Below, piece after piece: positions 1-9,943 of a stretch of 22,767 bases of DNA; position 1 is the first letter of the stretch, and every line of letters starts with the position of its first letter. The stretch covers positions 2,857 through 25,623 of the forward strand of contig LSSK01000220.1 in the NCBI GenBank assembly GCA_001969505.1, read 5' to 3'. This DNA is from Zancudomyces culisetae (taxonomy: Eukaryota > Kickxellomycota > Harpellomycetes > Harpellales > Legeriomycetaceae). The translations under genes and the position numbers were made by a program. Under the pieces are notes generated by a model, which saw nothing but the letters and a program-made list of their open reading frames with translations, made no database searches and was not told the DNA's origin.

Positions 1-72
1 TCTGGTGTTGAAAGTACAGAAATTCGCATGCCACAATGCCTGGAATTATCTGTAGACCAACCCAGCTATTAA
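1..72 (+). CDS. Possible 3' end of a gene running in from the left edge
   Basis: Frame 1 is open from the first base to a TAA at 70-72. Its residues look like ordinary protein (for example VESTEIRMPQCLELSVDQ). An A-rich stretch with an AATAAA lies about 25 nt after the stop. Only about 23 codons are visible, no family can be recognised, and minus-strand frames here are also open. This is a weak call based on position and composition only. The alternative is a minus-strand gene that starts near an ATG at 211-209, with a TATAAATA-like box about 55 nt upstream, and leaves the window to the left. Confidence 0.28.
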   Translation, partial: SGVESTEIRMPQCLELSVDQPSY

Positions 73-570
73 AAAACTTAAGATCTATGAAGCTAAATAA
101 AAAACCGAAGACACAAACTAGTTCTGGTTTAAGAAATATTACAAAGGTAATGTACGTTAACTTCTTTATAGTGGTTGATCATTGTCTTTTCACGCTTGAA
201 ATGGTTGCCATATTAAGAGTTGGTGGTTGGCTTTCTCGAACGTTTAAGTTTCGGTTGTTCGTATATTTATAACTTTTTTTTTTCAGTATATAAACAAAAT
301 TAGCTGTGTATTCACAAATGTAATTTCTTTATTGATATTTATTCAAAGGTCAATATTTTAAACATGAAATTAGCGTTAGTTGATGTTAATAAATATTTCG
401 ATAATCTCTTTTTGAGTTGAATGAGGAAATATGTTGATCAGGTAAAAAGTAAAGCCTGAGATATACTCTTCAAATGTGGTGAAACAAATACATTATTGAT
501 TCTTCATTTTTATTGTAGTATTACGAATGCTGAACATTTGTGTAATTAGTGAATTAATCATCAAAAACAG
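73..570. other. Intergenic spacer, no supported gene
   Basis: AT-rich sequence between the possible left-edge gene and the 3' end of the M49-like gene. A short plus-strand reading frame at 36-272 has no protein-like features and ends in a hydrophobic AT-derived stretch. The only element I can assign is the polyadenylation signal of the M49-like gene near 510-515. A T-rich tract followed by CAG lies near 277-286, but nothing coding follows it. Confidence 0.5.
510..515 (-). terminator. Polyadenylation signal AATAAA of the M49-like gene
   Basis: A canonical AATAAA reads on the minus strand about 56 nt downstream of the TAG stop of the M49-like gene, a normal distance for a fungal 3' end. Confidence 0.5.
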
Positions 571-2340
571 CTAAAAAATAATGCATTTGCTTCCAGGTTG
601 AGCTGATTCACTGACTTCTCTCCAGATTGGCTGGATATCAATTGGAACATCAGCCAACAAATCAAGCAGCTTAATCGTCTTTTCACGATTGTTTCCATAC
701 TTTTCAACAAAATTTGCCGCATCTTCTTTACTCCCATTGCCCTGAATAATCAAGATATCACGCGTTAAATTGCTAACAGCAGTTTCAATATTTTCAAAGT
801 TGACTTTTACTTTTCCAGATCCATCTTCATATTCGAATCCGCCATTATCAACCAGATAGTTTAGCTGAATTGCTTGTCCCCTGCCATGGGCCTCATTCAA
901 TCCAAATCTAATTGATCTGAACGCAGATGCCAAGTACGTCACGTAAAACTGTTCCAAAGTAATTCCAGTAATGGTATTGTTTTTTACCAACAACGATGCT
1001 GCAAATAACCCCGTGATATCGGCCTTTGCCTCCTCAAGTGTTGAATGGAGTTCTTCCATTCTGCTCCTAACCGTTGTATTGCTATCATCAACAATATGGT
1101 GTGGACCATTTGAATGAGCCACTTCATGAAGTAAAACGTGTGTGAAAAAGGCACCAAAATCCACATGTTTTTGCTGTTCTTCAACGAGAACGAGATTCGA
1201 TATTGGTGTCAATACACTTTCGAACTTCCCATATTGTACATTTTTAATGAGGGTTAGTTTGGCGCCTGCTATTTTAATCGCTTCTTCATCATTGGGCAAA
1301 TTGTAGGCGGCTGTCATCGGTACTGATGTGTCGCCGCCACTATAGATTTCGTTGACTACTACGATTGTTGGTTTTTTCAATTCGGTGTTTTTGTACTTGT
1401 CGGGCACAGGCAGGTGTGACTCAATGAATTGTAGGCTGTCTGTAAACTTTGCTAGATTCTTTGTCTCGTCAAAATCACGAACATGGATAAAGGATTCGTA
1501 GAAGGATTTTGACGAGAACAAATTGTCCTTGTAAACTTCATATGGGCCAATTGCAACTATTGATATTGTAGGTAGATATTGTTACTTGTCGTTATAAACT
1601 CCAACCCTAAACGGATCTACTTATTGAATATATACGCGTAAATGTACTGGTATTCAGGTAGATTATAGAACAGAATAGACAGAGTAAAAGGTTCATTCTT
1701 TAGGTTTACCTTCGATCGGGGAGCTCTCCGCAATCTTTAACCAGGAAATTTCACTCGTAACATAGTCATTATCAATAAAGCTTTTACTTCTACCCAACAA
1801 AAAGGCACTCAAGCTAGCATCGCTAACAAGCTCCGAGGCTTCCTGCAAGAGCTGTGCTGCTGGTTCAAGGTACTCTTTATAGGCTTCGTTATACCCCTTC
1901 AACTGCAATTTTCCGTCGCAATCCCTTTCAATAACATCGTAAAATCCTCTCGCTCTTTTTTTATCATCTTCGCAAAGCGTGTCTACCCAGCTAAGAAATT
2001 CCTCCTTGGTCATGTCTTCGGGGTAGACATTAGATCCTAGTGGCTTTTTTGGAACACCCTCGATAAAACTGTTGTCGTCATCTGAGGCATCCCAGGGACC
2101 CTTAATTACCATAAAATACTTGTAAAGCAAGGCATCCTTTTCACTTTTGGAGCTGTCTCTTTGCAATCTTTCCTTTAGTTCAAGACACCCCTTCCAGAGC
2201 TGCTTGAAGTAAATACTGTCAATGATTTTGGAGGCAGCAACAAGTTTTTGGAGTGCCTGTTGATCGCCTTGGGACAAATGGCTGAGGTCGGCCTCGAGTT
2301 TTGTTGGTTTGTACTGCGCTAATCTCTTTTTAATATCCAT
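571..2340 (-). CDS. M49-family (DPP III-like) zinc metallohydrolase, two exons, CaaX-like C-terminus
   Basis: Two minus-strand reading frames are exons of one gene. Exon 1 is 2340-1710 and exon 2 is 1556-571. The 153-nt intron 1709-1557 has donor GTAAAC and acceptor ATAG. Joining gives about 538 residues and restores the contiguous family motif SSPIEVAIGPYEVYKD across the junction. Exon 1 carries the family's N-terminal features (VIKGPWDA, NVYPEDMTKEEF, YKEYLEPAA). Exon 2 holds the zinc motif HEVAH (about 354-358) followed by NGPHH, and the second glutamate motif EEAKAD (about 385-390). The family, which includes dipeptidyl peptidase III and the C-terminal half of plant Nudix protein 3, cleaves short peptides with a bound zinc. 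Substrate is unknown here. The protein ends in CIIF, a possible prenylation box. There is no signal peptide, so it is probably cytosolic or membrane-anchored by lipid. The start ATG sits directly after a GGAAAA repeat. Confidence 0.85.
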
Positions 2341-2365
2341 TTTCCTTTTCCTTTTCCTTTTCCTT
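2341..2365 (-). repeat. GGAAAA hexamer tandem repeat abutting the M49-like start codon
   Basis: On the plus strand TTTCCT is repeated four times with no interruption. Read on the coding strand this is a purine tract of GGAAAA units running straight into the ATG of the M49-like gene, so the repeat makes up the last 25 nt or so of its 5' leader. Variation in copy number would change the leader but not the reading frame. Confidence 0.85.
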
Positions 2366-2711
2366 TATTGTATTTTTAAACTCAGACCATATATTACTAT
2401 TTTACCACCCATATCAGTCCCATTTCTTTTGTGTTCAACCCAATAATGGTCACCATCCAAAAAATGTAAATCCAATAATGCAGTTGTATTTGTAATAATT
2501 CTCCAGAAGTTGGCCAACCACCAATTAAATTGCTTTGATGCTCAATTGTTTAATTGGTCGAGAATTTAATATATCTAATTAATAACACAATTACCAAACA
2601 AATGAGAGTAAGATGAGATTACCCTCCTTCCTCTCCACCTCCTATCCTCCCCTTAAGCTAATAGGGGGAAAAATACCAATACGAAAGCAAAAAGTCATAA
2701 ATAACTGTAAA
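2366..2711. other. Intergenic spacer / promoter of the M49-like gene
   Basis: About 350 nt separate the VPS16 stop from the M49-like leader, both genes pointing left. The stretch therefore holds the VPS16 3' end and the M49-like promoter. I see only AT-rich sequence with a pyrimidine-rich patch near 2622-2655 and no gene. Confidence 0.5.
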
Positions 2712-5700
2712 CTACAAGGTGCCAAGTATGGCTTCAATTTCTTTTTTCAGCACGATATCACTGGACTGTTCATGAATTGACCTCAACGTGCCAATGTCCT
2801 TTGCTGCGATGGCAGCCTCGACAGCTTCATTTAAAAAGTTGATTTTCAGATAGAGGGGAGGTCTTTGGCTTAGTTTACAGAACGGAATATACTTTGCTGC
2901 TTCTTGGAACTGCTGGGCATTTGTCAATTCATCAACAAAAGGCTTGAAGCCAATTGGGGAATTTTTGGCTTTGGAAAGCTTGTCAAGTTCGACAAAATCA
3001 CGGATTTTCACCAATGCACGGAGTTTTAGGTGGTAGTAAGAAGAGTCTGCAACATTGAAATCGTGCTTGACGGAATTAGCAAGTGAATACTGCTTTAGTA
3101 GTACCAACTTGGTTATTGTTTGGAACAGACTAAGACCTACAAAGCTCAAATGCTGGCCATGTTTGGAGGCATATGCATTCAGGCTTGAATTGAGCGACGA
3201 CAAAGATGGTAGGGATTTCAAGTAAGTTGGGGTGTAGTTATTGTACCTAACAGTCAGCTGTGCATTGGTGAGGTCAGCCTCCAATTTGCACTGCAGGCTC
3301 AATAGTTTAGCTTGCAATATAAGTTCCTACATGAGTAAAGATATACGTTTCATAAGTGCGCACAAACAAACGAACAAAGAAATAGCTGAATAGGCGTATA
3401 ACAAAAAATAATTCTTAAAAAAAAAACTCCACAAAACTTACTCTATGCTCAAGAGACATATCGGGATCTTTAGAAAGCAAAGATATAATTGAGTTGAAAT
3501 GCGAAATAAACTCGGTGTTTTCCTATTAGATAGTATTTCAGGTGAGATAAAGTCAAAAATCAGTTTGTAGATAGTGAAAATAAACTTACGAGAGGAGAAT
3601 TGTAAACTTCAAGAACGTGTAGCAGAAACGAGCCAAAATAGTCGTCTTCTTGGAAGTGAAAGTTCTTCAAAACGCTGAGTTTGTTCAGGTTTAGGCAATA
3701 CTTAACAAACAACAAAGAGGCAAACTTGTTTGTGCTTACAAGTTTGAAAAAGTCTCCAAGAGGAAGTTGGTTATACAGAGAAAAAAGAACAAGATAAATT
3801 AGATCAACGTTTCCGCTGCTTATAGACTCTTTCAAAGCTAACGAGTGGAATGACATTGATAGAAGTAGCGGAACCTTGTTTGACGCAGAGGTTTCAAGCT
3901 GGAGTAGCTTTGCGGCAAGTTTTTGTCTCCCGCATACTCTTGCTGTCTCGGCAATGTTGATATATGAAATGCCGGAAATCTCGCTCAGCTTGTTCAGTAA
4001 TACCGAGTATAAATAGTCGTCGTCGCTGGTTGAGTTTCTGATTTTGGCATTGGCCCAGTGAATGTATACAGTGTCAAACCCAAGCTTTAAATGTTTGCAA
4101 AATTGAAGTCCCATAAAATGCAGGTTTCTCTCCAGCAACTTTTCAAGCCAACCAAAACTCGTTAAACTCAAATATTGCACCATAGTTGGACACAGAGCTA
4201 TGCTTCCGTGTCTCAGCGAGTTTAGAATTCTCAAATTGTTACATGCTTCTACAAACCTTGCTGGGTTGTGGTCAACTATAAACGATTTCCCATATGATGC
4301 TGCCCGCAACAACGCCTGCTGCAGTTCCACTTCAAACTCGTTGCCAGCTGCCTCTATACATGTGTTGACCGCCTGGCTCAAACTTGCGCCAATACTCTTG
4401 ACAATCTCGTCCGCCTTAGCTGAGTTGTTCTTTAGTCTCTGATGAGCATCAAACAGCAATGCTGCTGGCTGTGTAGATCCCGCCTGAAAAACACTGAGTA
4501 GTGGTTCTATTTATACGGGGTTTTTTCATATCACTTATTAACTCCAATGTCTTTTTTTGACTTTCATTATTATGCATACCTGGTATTTTGTGAATAAACT
4601 CGTGGACTTCTTGGTTAAATACTCTGACTCCATCGATTTCTTGCACCAAATACACATCGCTCTCGTATTCAAACCTACAATCGCACAAAATTCATTGCTT
4701 TATCCTCCGCTCTGGATTACTTTTAAAAACAAATTCAATATATTTGATTCAAATCAATATATTTGGGCTTACTCTAGTGTTCCTCCAAATGGTCCAGCCA
4801 AAATAACTCTGTTTCCAAATGATACTACAACTCCATCTTCTCCACTCCTAAATTTTATATTTTGTCGGTTTTCAATCTGTTTAGTCCAGTTTTCACAAAA
4901 TAATATTACAAACTGCTTTACCATTTTATCTCGCTAATTTCACATTTGTCTTCCTCAGCTTCCTCGCTATCAATATTTTCCCCAAGTATTTCGTGCAAAT
5001 CAATCTCTGAAAATGATTTCTGGAAATCCGATGACACTACCATTAGCTTTCCTGAGGGTTGGTATAGAGCAATCAACTTTGCATTCGGTGATATCGCCAT
5101 TCTCGTAAACGGTCCCTGCTGTAAATACTATTACATTTTCAGTTATACATATGCTTTAGTAAATTATCCTTGAAACCATCACTCAAATCCATTATAAATC
5201 ACCTGTTGTTATCTTCACAACACAAGGTTAAGAAATATAAATGCATAGTTTATACCTGATCTTGAGTTTCAGAGATGTCCGCAATCAATATGGTGCCCCC
5301 AACTGACAAATACACCTCAACATGCCCGCTGTTAGTCAAATATGGCGGAACAACCTCCCAGCTATTCGGCTTCTCACGTAACTCTATTCATTTTTTTAAT
5401 TTTTAATATCAACTCCACCATATACCTTTACTCTCTTTATAACCTATAAGCTTTGGTCACCTACTTGTGTTCATGAATACAGTGGGTTTAGGATTCCACA
5501 AGTCTTCTACACATATTATCTGAAAATTCGTCGTAATCGCAACCAACCCGCTTTCCCAAAACTTGCACTCCAAAATCCCCTCCAACTGTGGGTCCTGTTT
5601 GTGTATAATCAAACCTTAGTATATTTCGTTCACATCCTCACCTCCATTCTCAACAAGTTGCACTTACTATGCCTAGCGTGAAAACTCGATTTTCGCCTGA

Positions 5701-6284
5701 TATTCCAAATATTCTAACCGCCCCATCGCTTTGAACACATACTATCTCATCTTTTCTATTCCAGCCAATACCTACTATCTCTATCTCCTCGCACTATCAC
5801 GCATTCACAGATTATTCTCCGTCTCAAAGTTAATATACATTTAATATTCTTGTAAAAACACCTACCTCAATCAATCCGATTTTTCCACCCGTAGCTTTAA
5901 AAACTCCAATAGAACCCTCCATTATCTCTGTCGATTCGACTTCAACAAGTACTCCAAAATTCCTTATCATCGCTAATTTGATATTTTCCGAATTCTTGTG
6001 ACACAATACAAAAATGTATAATCAAAAAAAATAATGATTTCTCGAATTTTTACCTATTGGACCACCATATGGTGCGGGAAACACCCTGTATTTTGGAAGA
6101 TAGATGTCATTCCAATCCATGTCGTAGATTTTGACTTTTCTAAATAGCACATAAAAATTAGGTTTTCCTTTAATTTTCACTAAGCAAGACAATACAAACT
6201 AGAAATAGGAATAAAAGATTACCTATAGAATACATCTTGAAGCAGAAACCAATTGGCGGTTGGGTTGTCTATATCTTCCCTCAT
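2712..6284 (-). CDS. VPS16: VPS16 homologue, HOPS/CORVET tethering subunit, 12 exons
   Basis: Twelve exons join in phase to about 872 residues (human VPS16 is about 840): 6284-6223, 6139-6054, 5972-5866, 5793-5668, 5594-5465, 5383-5256, 5118-4922, 4847-4773, 4674-4580, 4506-3590, 3522-3442, 3326-2712. Introns are 67-137 nt with GT..AG ends. The start reads NPTANW...DVFYRK, typical of VPS16. The N-terminal beta-propeller half includes MAISPNAKLIALYQ, GKLMVVSSDFQK and EIDGVRVFNQEVHEF. The C-terminal helical half has LLRAASYGKSF (about 401-411) and SPIGFKPFVDEL near 790. VPS16 is a core subunit of the HOPS and CORVET tethers at the vacuole and endosomes and binds VPS33. Weak points are the acceptors of exons 4 and 7, where nearby in-phase sites exist (exon 7 may start at 5115). 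Small exons hide most of the 5' half from ORF searches. Confidence 0.92.
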
Positions 6285-6854
6285 TTTATGATTGTTTATT
6301 TGTTCTGTTCAGGAATGTATGTGTGGCCTTGGATTCAAATAAAACAAAATGGGCAAAAAACAACTATATAGTTAATTTCTAGATATTTCGGTCGGAGTAA
6401 ATAAAGGCATGCAAAATTAAAAGTTTGGATTATAAAAAATGTGCTAATTTAAAGCGCGTTGATTTGACAATTTAAATTGTCACAGTAACCCAAGAATCAC
6501 CTGGCAGTTGAGCCAACCAAAGCAATTAAAATCGTTAGGAAGTCGCCATCCCCATATAAAAAAAAATCTTATGCCTGGATGAGCGTGTTTATAATTGAGG
6601 AAATCGATATGTTGAATTTGTGTGTATTCTTTATTAAGAAATAGCCACTAATGGTGACTGGAGAATTCGTTTTACAAAACATCTTTCGAAAGTCTATAAT
6701 AACTCTATTAATGTTCAAGTATTGTCAATGCAGTTTTATTTGCCTAAAGTTGATTCTATCGCCAAAAACTAAAAGCCTGTACCTAAATCTAAAATAAAAA
6801 GCTAAAGAAACATAGCCTTGTTCACAGGTTTAAACAGTTCTAAGCAAATTGCAT
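6285..6854. other. Intergenic spacer, VPS16 promoter side
   Basis: About 570 nt between the 3' end of the secreted-protein gene and the VPS16 start, both on the minus strand. It contains a perfect 18-bp palindrome (listed separately). Otherwise it is AT-rich with no open frame resembling protein. Confidence 0.5.
6465..6482. promoter_or_regulatory. Perfect 18-bp palindrome upstream of VPS16
   Basis: TGACAATTTAAATTGTCA is its own reverse complement over all 18 bases. It lies about 180 nt upstream of the VPS16 ATG, where a dimeric regulator could bind. Function is inferred from position only; an AT-rich palindrome could also arise by chance. Confidence 0.35.
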
Positions 6855-7319
6855 CTAACTATCATCTTCTGAAGTGGTCCAGTAAACTGAGTTTGCATGT
6901 CCTCCGATATCAAAATTCATATCTCCAGGGGTATACCATTTTAGTCTTGGCAGGGACCGGCAGCTACCATTACACTTGGATCCAGTGCAAAACATAATTA
7001 TTCCCTCACCAGGTTTGCCACCATCAAGTAGACATGAATTAATGTTAGGTAAGCGGTAGCACTTATCTGGACGAATTGTTTTAAAGCCAACCCTATTTTT
7101 CATAAGCCTTTCTCCAAACATTTCGATAGCCAAAGTCTTGTGGTGGTGATGATGATGATGACAACCACAATGGTTGAGTTTGTAGTCAGCTTCTCCGCTA
7201 GCTTGTGCTATCTGAGCATTTGGGGTATTGGCATCGGCAAGCTGAACGTCTGGGATGTTAGAACTGGCTACAAAGCTTGAGGCAATCAAAAGTGCACTTG
7301 TCAACAAAATGTTTACCAT
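6855..7319 (-). CDS. Small secreted Cys-rich protein with a seven-histidine run
   Basis: A single-exon 154-residue protein with an ATG start. Residues 1 to about 20 form a classical signal peptide (VNILLTSALLIASSFVASS), so it is probably secreted or exposed at the cell surface. After a short Ala/Gln/Asp-rich linker comes HCGCHHHHHHHK (about 50-61), a dense Cys/His cluster that could bind metal. The rest carries five more cysteines (about 87, 96, 111, 116, 120), including CTGSKCNGSC, compatible with disulfides. There is no transmembrane segment after the signal and no GPI-type tail: it ends acidic, SEDDS. I do not recognise the family. It could be a metal-binding cell-wall protein or an effector-like secreted protein; both are inference. 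A TATA-like box lies about 110 nt upstream of the ATG. Confidence 0.75.
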   Translation of the reverse strand: MVNILLTSALLIASSFVASSNIPDVQLADANTPNAQIAQASGEADYKLNHCGCHHHHHHHKTLAIEMFGERLMKNRVGFKTIRPDKCYRLPNINSCLLDGGKPGEGIIMFCTGSKCNGSCRSLPRLKWYTPGDMNFDIGGHANSVYWTTSEDDS

Positions 7320-7428
7320 TTTTACTTTTTTTGAGTTTTTTTCTAAGTCTAGTTTGTTTTTATCTAGGATAAAGTTCTAAACACTTTTGAAATGTAAAGA
7401 AATCAATTCTACAAGAATACATCGACCC

Positions 7429-7434
7429 TTTATA
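7429..7434 (-). promoter_or_regulatory. TATA box candidate of the secreted Cys/His protein gene
   Basis: GATATAAAGG reads on the minus strand about 110 nt upstream of the ATG at 7319, leaving room for a transcription start and an 80-nt leader. A second TATATA stretch lies near 7470. Confidence 0.35.
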
Positions 7435-7439
7435 TCTTT

Positions 7440-9321
7440 TTTTTTTGTTGCTGCTAAGCTTTTGGCTGTATATATAAATGCTGTATTACGTTAATAGTTA
7501 CTGAGTTGTATTATCTAGATGCTGATATTTCAGAGTTGTGTTGGTGTGTAGCCTCACAGAGATCAACATTTTATATTTGTAAAGGTCCATAGCGAGTTTA
7601 GTATTGACCTGACATTTTCAGATCTTCGTACTTTCTTATATTAATACTTTAGAATTAACTTGCATATTAACAGTAGAGTTGAAAAAAATGCTAGCTGTTC
7701 TAGTACAATGTATATTCAAAATTTATATTCGTAATAACCAGTAGATTTAATCTGGTGTTGCTATTGATTGAAAAGGTTACATATTTTGACAATTGTTGTC
7801 AAGTGAGCCCGAATATATAGTTTTCGCAGTAAATAAAAACATAATCGGCAAAGCTATACATAATTATGCAATAGAATTTATTTATGTGGTCATATCCTTC
7901 ACTCAGTTCTCTTTACTCTCATACTCAACACCAGAGTTACTAGTAATTATTATTGAAAGGTATTTGATATATGTTCTAGCCAATTTTAAAAGAACAGATT
8001 AACTGCTCAAGCGAAATAGCATTGACTAACAAAGTATTGACATTACTAGCCCAGCTTCTGGATTATCGGAAAACTAGAATTTAGAATTTAAAGACTTCTG
8101 GTTATAACTTTCAATGTTTTGATTGAGTTTTGTTTAACAAGAAGGTTGAACGAAATAATTAAACATTAGCTGTCAAATATGAAAAGAAATACATTACTAG
8201 ATTTAATAATTGTAAGGTCTCAATGTTGGCATTCAGTAAAGTGTATAGGCTATAGTGATCTTCAAACTAATCACTGCATATTATTAATTTTGCTAAAGAC
8301 CGGAATGAAAAAAGTACTAGGCGGTGCATTCATAATTAACAGTTTATATATCCTTCCGGGTTATAATTTACTCGTTAATGAAGATAATAGTAATAATTAA
8401 ATTGACTGGATAAATACAATAATAGATCTGGAGGGCGAGTATAAATTGACTAGCATCTAGATTGAAGCCAAAATGTCAATTTATTATAAACTGTTCACAT
8501 TGGTAAATAGCTGGTTGCACATCATTGTCAGACTGATAATATAGTTAGGCATTTTCTCTTTGGTATTTATCATAAACGATTTTGTCGAAAGTGTTAATTT
8601 TATTCAATTATAATATTGGAAAGTAGAATAAAAATAATAGTGTATTTGCTAACTATTGTATATGATACTACATTCATTATATCCATAGAGTCAGAATTTA
8701 GGTCTTTAATTATAATGAAACTCAACTCTCTAGTATTATTTGGTGTTTATCTGTCATATATTAAATACATTAACAATCTCATTGATTTTTACAACTAAAC
8801 TGGTTATTTGGATTTTAAAGAAACAAGTCGACAACATTTTACTCATTTAAAACTATACTCATTGACTATTATTTATCTTAACAAAAGCTAATAATAAACA
8901 GTAGTTCTTTACATTCAGTATTAAACTACATCAAATTATATGCTGGTTTATCAAATGTAGGATCGCTGTTAAAAAAATGATAGAAATCATTTTTCGCTTG
9001 TACTCCTTCCTTTAACATCTGAGAAAGAAACCATCTTTGATGAATAATTTACCAATATTAAACTTTCTCCGGATTCGTAACACTACAATAACAACACTAA
9101 TAAACAACTATACTGCGTTTGTAACATCACACTTCAAAGTATAATTCACGCCTTATTTTTTATCAATAGAGTATATTTCTATATTCAATAATAAAGAGCT
9201 CGTTAAAATATATATTGATATTGAGTTTATGCTCTTTCTATTTTAAAATCGTTGAAGTTTTAATACAAACAATAAAGTTCACTATTTATTGCATTATACC
9301 TTTAAAGTCTGTTTATTGTAG
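7440..9321. other. Long AT-rich spacer with no supported gene
   Basis: About 1.9 kb with several short open frames (around 7793-8002, 8179-8400 and 8616-8798, plus strand). They are rich in Ile, Leu, Tyr and Asn as expected for random AT-rich sequence, show no family motif, and two of them lack an ATG. Only the 8179 frame starts with ATG (73 codons). I see no splice-linked structure here. It may be decayed sequence like that further right. Confidence 0.45.
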
Positions 9322-9775
9322 TTGAAAAAAACAACATTAGAACATCTACAACGAAATAAAGACCGTCAAAAAGATAAACAATCAATATTGATTATGGAAA
9401 CCGCTACAAGTATAAAAAGGCTATCATCAACCGCGATATTGCTAAATAGTATCATTTTTTTAGCTACATTAGTTCAACAACTACTTCCACCTCAGCAAAG
9501 TTACAATTTTAATTATAAAAAACATCGTTAAATACCATACTTTTATAGTAGAAGGTATATCAGTTATAACAATCCTAACTTCAATAATTCTAATTTACAA
9601 GTACATTGAACTAAGAAGGATTTAAAAAGCGATAAAAGAACAGATAAAAAGTAACTGGGAGACCTCACAAAAATTAATTGAAAATATCGAACGGCTCAAA
9701 TTAATTATTACTCAGTATGGACTAGCAACTGTCGGATCACCTTTCAGCTATGCGAGCAAGCAGCAAATAAACTAG
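9322..9775 (+). pseudogene. Broken small membrane-protein gene (plus-strand member of a facing pair)
   Basis: Two adjacent frames look protein-like. Frame 1 (9322-9531) follows a TTATTGTAG acceptor-like site, has an ATG at 9394 and a hydrophobic segment STAILLNSIIFLATLV. Frame 2 (about 9545-9775) has a second hydrophobic segment (ISVITILTSIILIYKYIEL), a TAA at 9623-9625, then a further 49 open codons with helical character (KEQIKSNWETSQKLIENIER) ending SPFSYASKQQIN and TAG. A 49-nt GTTACA...TATAG stretch could join the two frames in phase. The in-frame TAA makes decay, or an undetected intron, likely. The tail resembles that of the minus-strand neighbour. The family is unknown. Confidence 0.35.
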
Positions 9776-9943
9776 TTTTGCTCGGTATGGTTAACACAAC
9801 GGCCAGTTTTCTCAATATTTATTGAGCGAAGCTGTACCTGGTTTTCATACAGCTGTTCTAATGTACTTTTACACGTACAGGATAGTCTAACGGGGTAGAA
9901 AAAGCAATCTTTAGCAGTAACCTGAATGTACAAAAGTTTATGT

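Noticed and set aside
4507-4579. Acceptor TTTTTCAG at about 4484 for VPS16 exon 10
   Set aside because: It is a good-looking site but out of phase with the exon 9 donor. The AATAG acceptor at 4508-4507 keeps phase and yields the continuous reading KIPEPLLSVFQAGSTQPAA.
4557-4937. 126-codon plus-strand open frame
   Set aside because: It runs opposite VPS16 exons 8-9 and neighbouring introns, which join in phase into a conserved protein. The plus-strand frame has no recognisable features.
7793-8002. Hydrophobic 69-codon plus-strand frame
   Set aside because: It has no ATG, and hydrophobic peptides rich in Ile, Tyr and Leu are common by chance in AT-rich DNA.
8179-8400. 73-codon plus-strand frame with ATG
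   Set aside because: Composition is that expected of AT-rich random sequence, with no motif, no clear promoter and no paired feature. I left it within the spacer description.
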